A stretch of DNA of 62,071 nucleotides from a beta proteobacterium AAP65 (GCA_001295865.1 LJHW01000032.1:1-62071), one strand, 5' to 3'. Counted from the stretch's first letter, positions 15,958 to 25,370 are shown. Numbers and translations are program-made. The notes: generated by a model not told the origin, from the sequence alone.

Positions 15958-18777
15958 TCAGTTGAGGGTCGCCAGCAGAGATTCTGCTTCGGCGCGCGAC
16001 TCGAACCATTGCCCGTCTCGCAGTGCAGGCTCAAGTTCTTGACGGGCTTCCGCCTTGCGGCCGGCGGCCGCGAGCATCGTGGCCAAGTGGAAACGGATTT
16101 CCGGGTGCTGGGGCGCACGCAGGCGCGCGTCCCTGAGCAGTTGAAGCGCGCGGTCGGTCTGACCGGCGGCCCGCGCTGCCCAGGCCACCGTGTCGATGAT
16201 CTCGGCCCGCCCCGGCGCCAGGCGCAGCGCCTTTTCTGCCGTGCCGAGTGCGGCAGCATCCTTTTGGCGCAGCATGACGTTGGCCAGATCGTTCAACGCC
16301 AGCGGGTCGCCTGGCGCTGCAGCCACCAGCTTTTCGTAGGCTTGGCGCGCTTCGACGATTTGCCCCGAGCGGGCCAACATGCCGGCATGCACACGCAGGA
16401 CTGTGGCGTCTTGGGGGTGCGCTTGCAGCCAACGCTCGGCTTCCCGGCGCGCAGCAGCCGGGTCGCTGGCCGCCAGCAGGCTGTGGATCTTCAGGAGCGT
16501 CTGAGACGTGGGCTCGATCGCGTGGGCGCGGCGGAAAAACGCAAGAGCGGCCGGAGCCTGGCGCCGGGCCAGGCTCACGTCTCCCTCGAGGACGGGGCCG
16601 ATGGCGCGCTTGGGATGGCGCTGCGTGATCGCGCGTGCAGTCTTTTCTGCGCCGTCCAGGTCACCCTGGCGCAACAGCGCGTCGACGAGCACGGCGTTCG
16701 CCTGCAAGTGGCTGGCGTCTTTGCTGAGGGCCTTCTGCAGGGCATGCGTGGCGCCTGGCGCGTTGCCCACAGCCAACTGCAGCACGGCCAGCTCCACCAG
16801 CGCATCGACATTGAAGCCAGCCACGCGCGTGGCTCGGGTGAGCAGCGTGCGAGCGTTGTTGGTGTCGCCGTTGGCCAGGTAGGCGCGCGAGGACGCCACC
16901 AACACCCCCAGGTCTTCGCTGCCGTTGGGTGCGAGACGTTCGGTGGCTTTCAAGGCCGCAGGTGCGTTGTTGTTGCGCAGGTGGAAGCGCACCAGCGCAA
17001 GCGCCGCCCGCAGATCACGCCCCTGGCTGACATCAGCGGCCTTGGTGTACCAACTCACCACTTGGTCGGGCTTGCCAGCACGCTCGGCGACCAGGGCAAG
17101 TTCGAACATGGCCTCGACGTTGCGTGCGTCGGTTTTCAGCACCTCGCCCAAGCGCGTGGCGGCGGTTTGCAGCTGGCCTTCGCGCACATCCAGGCGCGCC
17201 AGGTTCAGACGCGGCTGCACGGCACGTGGGTCGAGCTGCGCGGCGGTTTCGAAGGCTTTGCGGGCGCCCGCCAGGTCACCCTGGCGCCAGCGCACCATGC
17301 CCCACAGGTCCTGGATACCGGGGTTGCGGGGCTGTCGCTTCACCAGCGCTTCGGTGACCCGCTGGGCCTTCTGGAGCTCTTTGCGCTGCAGGTAGAGATT
17401 GCTCAGCGCCGCGCCCGTGCGGGCGTCTGCCGGGTTGCGGGCCCAGGCGCCTTCGAGCTCAACCAGCGCTTCCTGCGGCTGACCCGCCGCCAACAGGGCG
17501 ATGCCCAAGGCCGATCTGAGCCTGGGCGCGTCTTGCGCGGCGATCGCGTTGCGCACGAGTTGAACGGCGCGGGCCGGGCGTCCGGCTCGGGTGTGGGCTT
17601 GGGCCAGCAGTTCTATGGCCGGTAGATCACGAGGCGCTGCCCGGAGGTAGTCTTCCAGCGTCTGCACCGCGCGCTCGGGGTTGCCTTCGCTGAGGTAGAG
17701 CTGCGCCAGCAGCTTGTTGGCGGCCAGATTGCCTTGAAGGCGCTGCACGCCCTCGAGATAAGGCTTGGCCTTTTCCGTGGCGCCTTGCCCGTAGTGGGCC
17801 AAGCCGCCCAGCATCAGGAGCTGCGGCTTGTAGCGAAGCATGGCGGGCGGCACGGGATCGAGCAGCGCCGTCACCTCGGCCAGGGCGGCCCGTGCGCCAC
17901 TGGCATCGCCTTGGCGATCCAGCACCTGCGCGCGCAGGTAGGTGGCTCGCGGGTCCTTGGGGCGCAGGGCCTGCAGGGCTCGCAGGTCTTTCGCCGCCTC
18001 GTCCACCTTGCCGAGGTCGAGGAACAGGCCCGCTCGCGACAACAAGGCTTCCTGGTGCGCAGGCGCCAGCGTCAAAGCCCGGTCGTACGAAGCCTGTGCA
18101 GGCGCCAGGCGGCTCTGTGCGTGGTGCACCGTGCCGAGTTGGTAGTGCGCTTCGGGGTTCTGGGGGGACAAACCCACCGCTTTGTTCGCTGCGGCCAGTG
18201 CTTCGGCGAACTGCCCGGCACGGATCCGAAGGGGCGTCTCCGCGATGTGCGTGTCGGCCCTCAACGCGGCGTCGGCTTGCGCTTCTTCCAGGAAGCGGAA
18301 GGCGCGTCGGTGATCGCCCTGCTCGGACGCGGCGGCCGCCTTCAGCAGCAAAAGGGCATGCAGGGTCTCGCGCGGCAGGCCCTCGTTGGCGAACAGAACG
18401 TCGTCCAGCACATCTTGAGGCCGGCTTTGGTCCAGCAGCGCTCGCGCCAGTGGCAAGACCACCTCGGCCCGGCTGACCCCCAGCCTCAAGGCTTCGCGCA
18501 GTGCCACTTCAGCGGCCAGCACATCGCTGCTCTCGAGCAGCACTTTGCCCATCAGCAATTGCGCCTGCAGCATGTTGCGGTCCAGGCGCAGCGCATTCTT
18601 CAGCTGGATGTTGGCGCCAGCCATGTCGCCTTGCTGGTAACGCTTGACCGCGTCCTCGTAGTAAGCCGACGCTTTGGGGTCGGTAGCTGCTGAGACGCCG
18701 CAGGTGGCGAACACCAAAGCGGCAGCAGCCAGTACCTGGCAGGCTGCATGGCGCACAGGAGGAGTAAAGAGCTTCAC
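15958..18777 (-). CDS. prsT: PEP-CTERM system TPR-repeat protein PrsT
   Basis: 939-residue exported protein made almost wholly of tetratricopeptide repeats (recurring A...Y.....P......L...Y pattern) after an N-terminal signal segment ending near GVSAATDP. Its opening YYEDAVKRYQQGDMAGANIQLKNALR is that of PrsT, the TPR lipoprotein/periplasmic partner of the exosortase A-linked PEP-CTERM and exopolysaccharide system. The cysteine in FATCG is not in a good lipobox, so lipidation is uncertain. It lies immediately upstream of a PEP-CTERM gene in the same direction, though that gene has its own promoter. No exosortase or prsK/prsR gene is in the window. Confidence 0.9.
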   Translation of the reverse strand: MKLFTPPVRHAACQVLAAAALVFATCGVSAATDPKASAYYEDAVKRYQQGDMAGANIQLKNALRLDRNMLQAQLLMGKVLLESSDVLAAEVALREALRLGVSRAEVVLPLARALLDQSRPQDVLDDVLFANEGLPRETLHALLLLKAAAASEQGDHRRAFRFLEEAQADAALRADTHIAETPLRIRAGQFAEALAAANKAVGLSPQNPEAHYQLGTVHHAQSRLAPAQASYDRALTLAPAHQEALLSRAGLFLDLGKVDEAAKDLRALQALRPKDPRATYLRAQVLDRQGDASGARAALAEVTALLDPVPPAMLRYKPQLLMLGGLAHYGQGATEKAKPYLEGVQRLQGNLAANKLLAQLYLSEGNPERAVQTLEDYLRAAPRDLPAIELLAQAHTRAGRPARAVQLVRNAIAAQDAPRLRSALGIALLAAGQPQEALVELEGAWARNPADARTGAALSNLYLQRKELQKAQRVTEALVKRQPRNPGIQDLWGMVRWRQGDLAGARKAFETAAQLDPRAVQPRLNLARLDVREGQLQTAATRLGEVLKTDARNVEAMFELALVAERAGKPDQVVSWYTKAADVSQGRDLRAALALVRFHLRNNNAPAALKATERLAPNGSEDLGVLVASSRAYLANGDTNNARTLLTRATRVAGFNVDALVELAVLQLAVGNAPGATHALQKALSKDASHLQANAVLVDALLRQGDLDGAEKTARAITQRHPKRAIGPVLEGDVSLARRQAPAALAFFRRAHAIEPTSQTLLKIHSLLAASDPAAARREAERWLQAHPQDATVLRVHAGMLARSGQIVEARQAYEKLVAAAPGDPLALNDLANVMLRQKDAAALGTAEKALRLAPGRAEIIDTVAWAARAAGQTDRALQLLRDARLRAPQHPEIRFHLATMLAAAGRKAEARQELEPALRDGQWFESRAEAESLLATLN

Positions 18778-18899
18778 ACGCGAATGCTAGAGGACAGGCC
18801 TCAAGCCCAAAGGGAAGGAATGCCTTTGGCCGTCCGTTTTGGGTGGCGCGCCCCCGCTGCGCGCACAATCTGCCGCACTTGTTCACGCTTGGAGCTCCC

Positions 18900-20486
18900 A
18901 TGGTCACTTCCCGTCTGGCTGTTTTCGCCGCCGCGTTGATCACGGCAGTGGCGCTGCCGGCTGCTTCCGCCCACGCCGCCCCCAGCCTCCCCAGCACCAA
19001 CGTCGCCTGGCAGGCCGCCGCCGCCGATGCCGACATCGAGCGCGCCTTCGCCCAGGCCCGCGCGGCCAAGAAGCCCGTGCTGCTGTACTGGGGCGCCACC
19101 TGGTGCCCGCCTTGCAACCAGCTCAAGGCCACGCTCTTCAACCGGGCCGAGTTCGCGGCCTTGTCGAAGAACTTCATCGCCGTGCACGTCGATGGCGACC
19201 GTCCTGGCGCGCAGAAGCTCAGCCGCCGCTTCAAGGTCAGTGGCTACCCCACCACGGTGCTGTTCACGCCCGAAGGCCAGGAAATCACCCGCCTGCCTGG
19301 CGAGGTGGACGCCGCGCAGATGCTGCAGGTGCTGCAACTCGGCCTGAACGGTGGCCGCCCCGTGAAGGCCGTGCTGGCCGACGCGCTGGCCGCCAAGCCG
19401 CTGACGCCGGGTGACTGGAAGCTGCTCGCTTATTACTCGTGGGAAACCGACGAGGCCCAGGTCGTGCCCAAGGCCGAGCTGCCCGCGCTGCTGACGCGCC
19501 TGGCCGTGGCCAGCCCCGCCGCCGGTGCCGGCACCGAGAGCGATATCACCACCCGCCTGTGGCTGAAAGCCCTGGCCGCCAGCGACGACGGCCAGGGCGT
19601 CAAGCCCGACGCCAGCCTGCGCGAGCGTGTGCGCCGCGTGCTGGCTGACCCGGCGCAATCGCGCGAGCACATCGACGCCATCGCTGGCGGCGCGGCCGAC
19701 ATCGTGCGCACGCTGGAGGCCGAAGGCAGCCCCGGCCGCGCGCCGCTGGTGGCCGCCTTCGAGGCCGCGCTGCAGCGCCTGCAGACCGACGCCACGCTCT
19801 CGCGCGGCAACCGCATGGATGCCCTCTACGCGCGCATCCAGCTGGCGCGCATCGACCTGCCGAAAGACACCGTGCAGGTCAAGCTGCCCGAGCCGCTGCT
19901 GAAGGACGTGCGCGAGTTTGTCGCCCGTGCCGACCGCGAGATCACCGACGGCTACGAGCGCCAGGCCGTCATCACCTACGCCGGCAGCGCCCTGGGCCTG
20001 GCCGGGCTCTGGGCCGAGAGCGAGGCGCTGCTCAAGGCCAACCTGGTCAAGAGCCACTCGCCCTACTACCTGATGAGCCAGCTCGGCAGCAACGCGCGCA
20101 AGCAGGGCAAGAACGACGAGGCGCTGAGCTGGTACGGCCAGGCTTTCGACAAGAGCGAAGGCCCGGCCACGCGCCTGCAGTGGGGTGCCACCTACCTGAT
20201 GGCGCTGGTGGACCTGGCGCCGCAGGACGCCTCCCGCATCGAGAAGACCACGGCGCAACTCTTGAAAGAAGCGGCCAAGGACGAAGGCGCCTTCGAGGGC
20301 CGCAGCGCACGTTCGCTGCAACGCATCAGCGCCAAGCTGGTGGCCTGGAACGGCGAAGGCAAACAGGCCGCGGCGATGAAGCGCCTGCAGGGACAGCTCA
20401 GCGGCGTGTGCGCGAAGGTCGACACCGCCGAAGGCCAGCGCGCCACCTGCCAGGCCTTGCTGAAGCCGGCTGCGAAGAAGGCCTGA
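18900..20486 (+). CDS. Exported thioredoxin-like protein with TPR-like C-terminus
   Basis: 528-residue protein: signal peptide (cleaved near AHAAP), then a thioredoxin fold at about residues 30-165 with active site WCPPC and the cis-proline segment GYPTTVLF, then a long helical region with repeat-like features (residues about 340-480, e.g. ALSWYGQAFDKSEGPATRLQWG). The N-terminal domain is similar to the DsbD-gamma/TlpA-type thioredoxins, so a periplasmic thiol reductase or chaperone is likely. ATG 18900 follows GGAG at 18891. It is divergent from prsT; the 122 bases between must hold both promoters. Confidence 0.88.
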   Translation: MVTSRLAVFAAALITAVALPAASAHAAPSLPSTNVAWQAAAADADIERAFAQARAAKKPVLLYWGATWCPPCNQLKATLFNRAEFAALSKNFIAVHVDGDRPGAQKLSRRFKVSGYPTTVLFTPEGQEITRLPGEVDAAQMLQVLQLGLNGGRPVKAVLADALAAKPLTPGDWKLLAYYSWETDEAQVVPKAELPALLTRLAVASPAAGAGTESDITTRLWLKALAASDDGQGVKPDASLRERVRRVLADPAQSREHIDAIAGGAADIVRTLEAEGSPGRAPLVAAFEAALQRLQTDATLSRGNRMDALYARIQLARIDLPKDTVQVKLPEPLLKDVREFVARADREITDGYERQAVITYAGSALGLAGLWAESEALLKANLVKSHSPYYLMSQLGSNARKQGKNDEALSWYGQAFDKSEGPATRLQWGATYLMALVDLAPQDASRIEKTTAQLLKEAAKDEGAFEGRSARSLQRISAKLVAWNGEGKQAAAMKRLQGQLSGVCAKVDTAEGQRATCQALLKPAAKKA

Positions 20487-20512
20487 GCGCGGCCACCGCG
20501 CAGACGCCGCGC

Positions 20513-20540
20513 ACGCACTGCGCGCACTGCGCGCACTGCG
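20513..20540. repeat. Short tandem repeat, GCGCACTGC x3
   Basis: Three near-perfect copies of a nine-base unit directly before the terminator of the thioredoxin-like gene. Probably slippage-derived; no coding role seen. Confidence 0.6.
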
Positions 20541-20545
20541 CCAAG

Positions 20546-20582
20546 AAAAAGCCGCCGCGGGCCCAGCCCGGGCGGCTTTTTT
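20546..20582. terminator. Bidirectional rho-independent terminator
   Basis: Outer stem AAAAAGCCGCC/GGCGGCTTTTT plus an inner CGGGC/GCCCG stem, with A- and T-tracts on either side. It separates the convergent thioredoxin-like and GST genes. Confidence 0.88.
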
Positions 20583-20600
20583 CATGGCGCAGCGGCCGGC

Positions 20601-21212
20601 TTACTTCAGCAGGCCTTCGGCTTTCAGCGCCTCTTGCACGGCCGGGCGTGCGGCCACGCGGCCCATGAACGCGCTCAGGTTCGCCAGCGGCGCGATGTCC
20701 ACGCCCACGTACTTGCCCCAGCCGGCCACGGTGAAGAGGTAGGCGTCGGCGGCGGTGAAGCTGTCGCCCATCAGCCAGGTTTTGCCGGCGAGCTGGCCGT
20801 CCACCCAGGTGAGCTTTTCGGTGAGCTTGGTGCGCGAGGCGGTTTTGGTGTCTTCGTGCGTGCCGGGCGTGAAGAGTGGCGTGAAGCCCTTGTGCAGCTC
20901 GGTGCTGATGTAGTTCAGCCATTCCAGCACGCGGTAGCGCGCCATGGTGCCGGCCGGCGGCACCAGGCCGCTGGCGGGGGCCTGGTCGGCGATGTACTGC
21001 ACGATCACCGGGCCTTCGCTGAGGCGCTGGCCGTCGTCCAGCTCGAGCAGCGGCACCTGGCCCTTGGGGTTGATGGTGAGGAAGTCGGTGCCGTCGGCCA
21101 GCTTCTTGGTCTTGGTGCTGGCCATCACCAGCTGGAAGGGCAGGCCGGCCTCGCGCAGCACGATGTGCGGGCTGAGCGAGCAGGCGCCGGGGCTGTAGTA
21201 CAGCTTGGTCAT
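20601..21212 (-). CDS. Glutathione S-transferase, beta class
   Basis: 203-residue cytosolic GST. The N-terminus MTKLYYSPGACSLSPHIVLREAGL is that of bacterial beta-class enzymes, with the catalytic Cys at residue 11; the thioredoxin-fold N-domain continues to PLLELDDGQRLSE and an all-helical C-domain follows. These enzymes conjugate or transfer glutathione and bind it with the conserved cysteine. Start 21212 is supported by GGAGA eight bases upstream and the family N-terminus; the open frame extends much further upstream without meaning. Confidence 0.93.
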   Translation of the reverse strand: MTKLYYSPGACSLSPHIVLREAGLPFQLVMASTKTKKLADGTDFLTINPKGQVPLLELDDGQRLSEGPVIVQYIADQAPASGLVPPAGTMARYRVLEWLNYISTELHKGFTPLFTPGTHEDTKTASRTKLTEKLTWVDGQLAGKTWLMGDSFTAADAYLFTVAGWGKYVGVDIAPLANLSAFMGRVAARPAVQEALKAEGLLK

Positions 21213-21349
21213 GGGGTGTCTCCGCAAGAGGGTTGCATCACGGCGCGAGCATAGCCACGGCCGTGCAGGCCGGCGTTGCAGCGCACTGAAGCCAGCGTTC
21301 GGGGCGCCGCCATACTCGCGGCCTCGTTCACCCGAAGCGAAGACCGACC

Positions 21350-21715
21350 ATGCCTCGCGCGATCCTTGAAGAAGCCCGCCTGCACCCCGCCGTGCGCGAC
21401 ACCGTGGCGCGCCTGCATGCCGACACCGTGCAGCAGGTGCAGGAGGCCACCGCGCGCCACGCGGTGGTGGTGGTGGGCATGGCGCTGAACCCTTTCGTGC
21501 GCCAGGCGCGCCAGGCACTCGACGCCGCCGGCGTGGCCCACCACGACATCGACATCGGGGGCTACACCAGCCAGTGGCGCCGCCGCAATGCGCTGAAGAT
21601 GTGGACCGGCTGGCCCACCTTCCCGATGGTCTTCGTGCGTGGTGTGCTGGTGGGCGGCGCGCAAGACCTGCGCGCCTTGATCGCCAGCGGCGAGCTGAAG
21701 CGCCTGCTCGGCTGA
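21350..21715 (+). CDS. Glutaredoxin-like protein lacking the catalytic cysteine
   Basis: 121-residue protein with the overall fold pattern of monothiol glutaredoxins: VVVVGMA strand, helix, a cis-proline segment WTGWPTFPMVFV and the GG-containing VLVGGAQDL turn that binds glutathione. The usual active-site loop with CGFS is replaced by NPFVRQ, so there is no cysteine to act as nucleophile, and no Cys occurs anywhere in the chain. An enzymatic role is therefore doubtful; a binding or regulatory role is possible. It is divergent from the GST gene, with 137 bases between the start codons. Confidence 0.8.
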   Translation: MPRAILEEARLHPAVRDTVARLHADTVQQVQEATARHAVVVVGMALNPFVRQARQALDAAGVAHHDIDIGGYTSQWRRRNALKMWTGWPTFPMVFVRGVLVGGAQDLRALIASGELKRLLG

Positions 21716-21847
21716 GGGCGCCCGGCGCGCCCCGACCCTCAGGCGCCGGCTGCCAGCCGCCCGGGCTGGAGGGGTGTTCGTCGCGCCCAGCCGCCACTCG
21801 CCGCGCGGTGGCCGGCGTGCGGGTGTGGGCGCCGCAGAATCTGCGCC

Positions 21848-23368
21848 ATGAACACTCCATCCCTCCTCCACCGCCGCCGCCTGACGGGTGGGCTGCGGCA
21901 TGTGGCCCTGGCCGTGGGTGTGGCGGCCTGGGCCGCTGCCAGCGCGTCCCAGGCCCACGCCGCCGAAGCCCGCCCCGGCCTCAAGCCCTGCCGCGTGCAG
22001 GGCGTGGTGCATGACGCCCAGTGCGGCGTGCTGCGCCGCCCGCTCGACCCCGCGCAGCCGCAAGGCGTGCAGATCGACGTGCACTACGCTGTGCTGCCCG
22101 CGCTGGCGCGCAACCGCCAGAGCGACCCGGTGTTTGCCTTTGCCGGCGGCCCGGGCCAGAGCGCCATCGCGCTGGGCGGGCAGTTCAGCCGCCTGCTGGG
22201 GCGGCTGGGCAACCGCCGCGACATCGTGCTGGTCGACCAGCGCGGCACCGGCGAAACCGCGCCGCTCTACTGCGACATGGGTTCGCCCTTCGCGCCCCTG
22301 GCCGAAGGCCTGGACAACCCGCGCCAGGCGGCGCGCCTGCAGGCCTGCCGCGCGCAGCTGCAGAAGCTGCCGCACGGCGACCTGCGCCACTACACCACCA
22401 CCGTGGCCATGCAGGACGTCGACGCCGTGCGCCAGGCGCTGGGCGCTGCGCAGATCAACCTGGTGGGCGGCTCCTACGGCACACGGGCGGTGCTGGAATA
22501 CATGCGCCAGTTCCCGAAAGCCGTGCGGCGTGCCGTCATCGACGGCGTGGCCCCGCCCGACATGGTGTTGCCGCTGGCCTTCAGCACCGACAACCAGGCC
22601 GCGCTGGGCCAGGTGTTCCAGAGCTGCGAGGCTGATGCCGCCTGCCGCACCCGCTACCCGCGGCTGCGTGACGACTGGCAGGCGCTGCTGGCCGGCATGC
22701 CGCGCGAGCTGGCGCTGAACAACCCCTTCACCGGCCGCGCCGAGAAGGGCACGCTCACGCGCGATGGCCTGCTCAGCCTGGTGCGGCTGCCGATGTACTC
22801 GCCGCTGCTCGCTTCGGCCTTGCCCATGGCCATCGGCGAGGCCGCGGCCGGCCGCTACGACGCCCTGGCCGGCCTGGCCACTGCCTTCCTGGGCGGGGGC
22901 GGCCGCGCCATGCGCATGGCCGAGGGCATGCACTTCTCGGTGATCTGCGCCGAAGACGTGCCGCGCCTGGCACAAAGCAGCGACAAGCTCGGCGCCGATT
23001 TCGGCGACAGCTTCGCGCAGCAGTACCAGCGCGTCTGCGAAGGCTGGCCGCGCGGCGAGGTGCCGGCGGCGTTCTACACGGTGCCACCGGCGCCGGGCGG
23101 CACGCTGGTGCTCTCGGGCGGGGCCGACCCCGTGACGCCGCCGCGCCACGGCGAGCGTGTGACGAAGCTGCTCGGCGCGCAGGCGCGCCACGTGGTGGTG
23201 AAAGAAGCCGGCCACGGCGTCATGGGCCTGGGCTGCATGCGCGACGTGCTCTTCCGCTTCATCAATGCCGAGAGTGATGCCGAGGCGCTGAAGGTCGACG
23301 CCAGCTGCGCCGAGAACATCCCCCGCCCGCCTGTACACCTGCCACCGCTGGCGGAGGCCGCGAAATGA
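21848..23368 (+). CDS. Exported alpha/beta hydrolase, S33 peptidase (TAP-like C-terminus)
   Basis: 506-residue secreted hydrolase. A signal peptide ends near ASQAHAA; the core has the oxyanion segment FAGGPGQSA, nucleophile elbow GGSYGTRA (Ser), and a TAP-like C-terminal domain with SGGADPVTPP and AGHGVMG carrying the catalytic Asp and His. The family includes tripeptidyl and prolyl aminopeptidases. Its stop overlaps the start of the ABC ATPase gene (ATGA), so peptidase and exporter form one transcript. Substrate is not known. Cysteine-rich positions (CRVQ, CGVL, CEADAACR) suggest disulfides. Confidence 0.9.
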   Translation: MNTPSLLHRRRLTGGLRHVALAVGVAAWAAASASQAHAAEARPGLKPCRVQGVVHDAQCGVLRRPLDPAQPQGVQIDVHYAVLPALARNRQSDPVFAFAGGPGQSAIALGGQFSRLLGRLGNRRDIVLVDQRGTGETAPLYCDMGSPFAPLAEGLDNPRQAARLQACRAQLQKLPHGDLRHYTTTVAMQDVDAVRQALGAAQINLVGGSYGTRAVLEYMRQFPKAVRRAVIDGVAPPDMVLPLAFSTDNQAALGQVFQSCEADAACRTRYPRLRDDWQALLAGMPRELALNNPFTGRAEKGTLTRDGLLSLVRLPMYSPLLASALPMAIGEAAAGRYDALAGLATAFLGGGGRAMRMAEGMHFSVICAEDVPRLAQSSDKLGADFGDSFAQQYQRVCEGWPRGEVPAAFYTVPPAPGGTLVLSGGADPVTPPRHGERVTKLLGAQARHVVVKEAGHGVMGLGCMRDVLFRFINAESDAEALKVDASCAENIPRPPVHLPPLAEAAK

Positions 23369-24186
23369 TCCAGATCGAACAACTGCGCAAGAGCTTCACC
23401 CAAGGCAGCGGGCGCAAGAAGCGCACCGTGCAGGCCGTGGACGGCGTGAACTTCACGGCGGCCGATGGCCGCATCACCGGCCTGCTGGGCCCCAACGGCG
23501 CGGGCAAGACGACGACGCTGCGCATCGCCGCGGCGCTGATCGAGCCCGACAGCGGCAGCGTGCGCGTCGACGGCATCGACGTCGCGCAGCAGCCCGCCGC
23601 CGCGCTGGCGCGCATGGGCGTGCTCAGCGATGCCCGCGGTCTCTACCCGCGGCTGACGGCGCGCGAGAACATCGTCTACTACGGCCGCCTGCACGGCATG
23701 ACAACGGCTGCCGCCGCCGCGCGTGCGGACGTGCTGGCCAAGATGCTGGACATGGCGTCGCTGCTGGATCGCCGCACCGAAGGCTTCAGCCAGGGCGAGC
23801 GCATGAAAACGGCGCTGGCCCGCGCGCTGATCCACGACCCGCCGAACATCGTGCTCGACGAGCCCACCAACGGCCTGGACGTGCTGGCCACACGCGCCCT
23901 GCGCGAGGCGCTGCGCCGGCTGCGCGACGACGAGGGCAAGTGCATCGTCTTTTCCACGCACATCATGCAAGAGGTCGAGCGCTTGTGTGACCACGTCGTC
24001 GTGGTGGCGCAAGGCCGCACCGTGGCCGCGGGCACCGTGGCCGAACTCTCGGCCGCGGCCGGGCAGACCGATTTTGAGGAGACCTTCGTGAAGCTCGCCT
24101 TCGGTGCCGAAGGCGCCGCTTCAGCTTTCGGTGCCGAAGGCGCCGCCGATGCCACTCTCGCTACCGCCATCGGGAGCGCCGCATGA
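23365..24186 (+). CDS. ABC transporter ATP-binding protein, NatA type
   Basis: 273-residue ATPase: Walker A GPNGAGKTT near residues 43-51, signature FSQGERMK (a variant of LSGGQ), Walker B IVLDEPTNGLD and a switch histidine in FSTHIMQEV. The C-terminal tail contains a 9-residue direct duplication (FGAEGAASA twice). It overlaps the start of the permease gene. It pairs with the following permease in a NatAB-like exporter, a group that exports ions, peptides or drugs. Substrate unknown. Confidence 0.93.
   Translation: MIQIEQLRKSFTQGSGRKKRTVQAVDGVNFTAADGRITGLLGPNGAGKTTTLRIAAALIEPDSGSVRVDGIDVAQQPAAALARMGVLSDARGLYPRLTARENIVYYGRLHGMTTAAAAARADVLAKMLDMASLLDRRTEGFSQGERMKTALARALIHDPPNIVLDEPTNGLDVLATRALREALRRLRDDEGKCIVFSTHIMQEVERLCDHVVVVAQGRTVAAGTVAELSAAAGQTDFEETFVKLAFGAEGAASAFGAEGAADATLATAIGSAA
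24100..24146 (+). repeat. 27-base tandem duplication in the ATPase tail
   Basis: A 20-base block starting TTCGGTGCCGAAGG occurs at 24100-24119 and again at 24127-24146, an offset of 27 bases or nine codons. It encodes the duplicated FGAEGAASA unit. Confidence 0.85.
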
Positions 24187-25349
24187 TCGCCGCCGCCTGG
24201 GTTGTCTTCCTCAAGGAACTGCGCGATGCCCTGCGCGACCGGCGCACGCTGACCATGGTGCTGCTGAGTTCGGTGGCCATCGGGCCGCTGGTGCTGGTGG
24301 CGATCTCGCAGCTGGTGGCCGGCATCGAAAAACGCGCCGAGGCGCGCGAGATCTACGCCGTGGGCATCGAACATGCGCCCGGCCTGCAGAACTACCTGGA
24401 GCGCCAGACCTACGTGCTGAAGACCGCGCCGCCCGACTGGGAGCAGCGCTTGCGCGACAGCAAGCTCGGCTACCCGGTGCTGGTGGTGCCGGCCGACTAC
24501 GCCGAGACCACGGCACGCCTGGAAACGCCGGTGGTCGAGCTCGTCAGCAGCGCCACCGACCAGCGCGCCCAGGGCGGCACCGGTGCCGTGCAGCGCCTGC
24601 TGCGCGCCTACAACCAGGAGCAGGCCACGCTGCGCCTGGCCTTGCGCGGTGTGGCGCCGGCGGCGCTGGAGACGGTGCGCGTGGAAGAGCGCGATCTGGC
24701 CGACCCCGCCGCGCGCGCCGCGCAGCTGAGCTTCATGGTGCCGGTGTTCGTGCTGATGGCGGTGCTGTACGGCGCGCTCAACGCGGCGCTGGACACCACG
24801 GCCGGCGAACGTGAACGCGGCTCGCTGGAGCCGCTGCTGATGAACCCGGCCTCGCGCATGGCGCTGGTGCTGGGCAAGTGGGGCGCGGTGGCCACGGTGG
24901 GCATCATGATCGCGGTGCTGTCGTGCCTGAGTTTCCTGCCCGCGCAGCTGATGCTGCGCAGCGAGGCGCTCTCGGCGATGTTCCGCTTCGGGCCCGTGGA
25001 AGCGGCCTGGTTCATCGGCCTGCTGCTGCCGCTGGCCGGCGCGCTGGCGGCGCTGCTGATGGCCATCGCCATCCGCTGCAAGACCTTCAAGGAAGCGCAG
25101 GCCAACGCCACCATCCTGGTGCTGGCGATCTCGATGCTGCCGCTGGTGCTGGTGATGAACCAGGAAGGCACCGCGCCCTGGCACCTGTGGATGCCGGCCC
25201 TGGCGCAGACCACGTTGATGGGCCGCGTGCTCAAGGGCGAGGCGCTGCCCATGGTGGACCTGATGCCCTCGCTGCTGGTGTGCGGCGTGCTCACCGCCAT
25301 GGCCGTGGCTTACGTGGCGCGTGTGCTGCGCAGTGCGGCGTTGAAGTGA
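24183..25349 (+). CDS. ABC transporter permease, NatB type
   Basis: 388-residue permease: one N-terminal helix after a short cytoplasmic start, a large extracytoplasmic domain (about residues 45-175) and five to six C-terminal helices, including the conserved ERERGSLEPLLMNPASR coupling helix. This is the ABC-2/NatB layout. It is translationally coupled to the ATPase gene, and the preceding gene encodes an exported peptidase, so the three probably act together or are at least co-expressed. Confidence 0.92.
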   Translation: MIAAAWVVFLKELRDALRDRRTLTMVLLSSVAIGPLVLVAISQLVAGIEKRAEAREIYAVGIEHAPGLQNYLERQTYVLKTAPPDWEQRLRDSKLGYPVLVVPADYAETTARLETPVVELVSSATDQRAQGGTGAVQRLLRAYNQEQATLRLALRGVAPAALETVRVEERDLADPAARAAQLSFMVPVFVLMAVLYGALNAALDTTAGERERGSLEPLLMNPASRMALVLGKWGAVATVGIMIAVLSCLSFLPAQLMLRSEALSAMFRFGPVEAAWFIGLLLPLAGALAALLMAIAIRCKTFKEAQANATILVLAISMLPLVLVMNQEGTAPWHLWMPALAQTTLMGRVLKGEALPMVDLMPSLLVCGVLTAMAVAYVARVLRSAALK

Positions 25350-25370
25350 AGGTCAGAAGTCGGCGGCAGC

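Noticed and set aside
14923..18777. Exosortase (EpsH/XrtA) near the PEP-CTERM gene and prsT
   Set aside because: No multi-spanning exosortase-like frame was found anywhere in the window.
18778..18899. sigma-54 promoter before prsT
   Set aside because: One GG-N10-GC spacing exists on the minus strand but without GGCAC or TTGC similarity; left uncalled.
20513..20540. GCGCACTGC repeats as a CRISPR-like array
   Set aside because: The unit is nine bases and directly tandem, with no spacers.
21209..23338. 709-codon minus-strand frame over the S33 peptidase
   Set aside because: Antisense frame in high-GC DNA; the plus-strand product has signal peptide and catalytic motifs, the minus-strand one has none.
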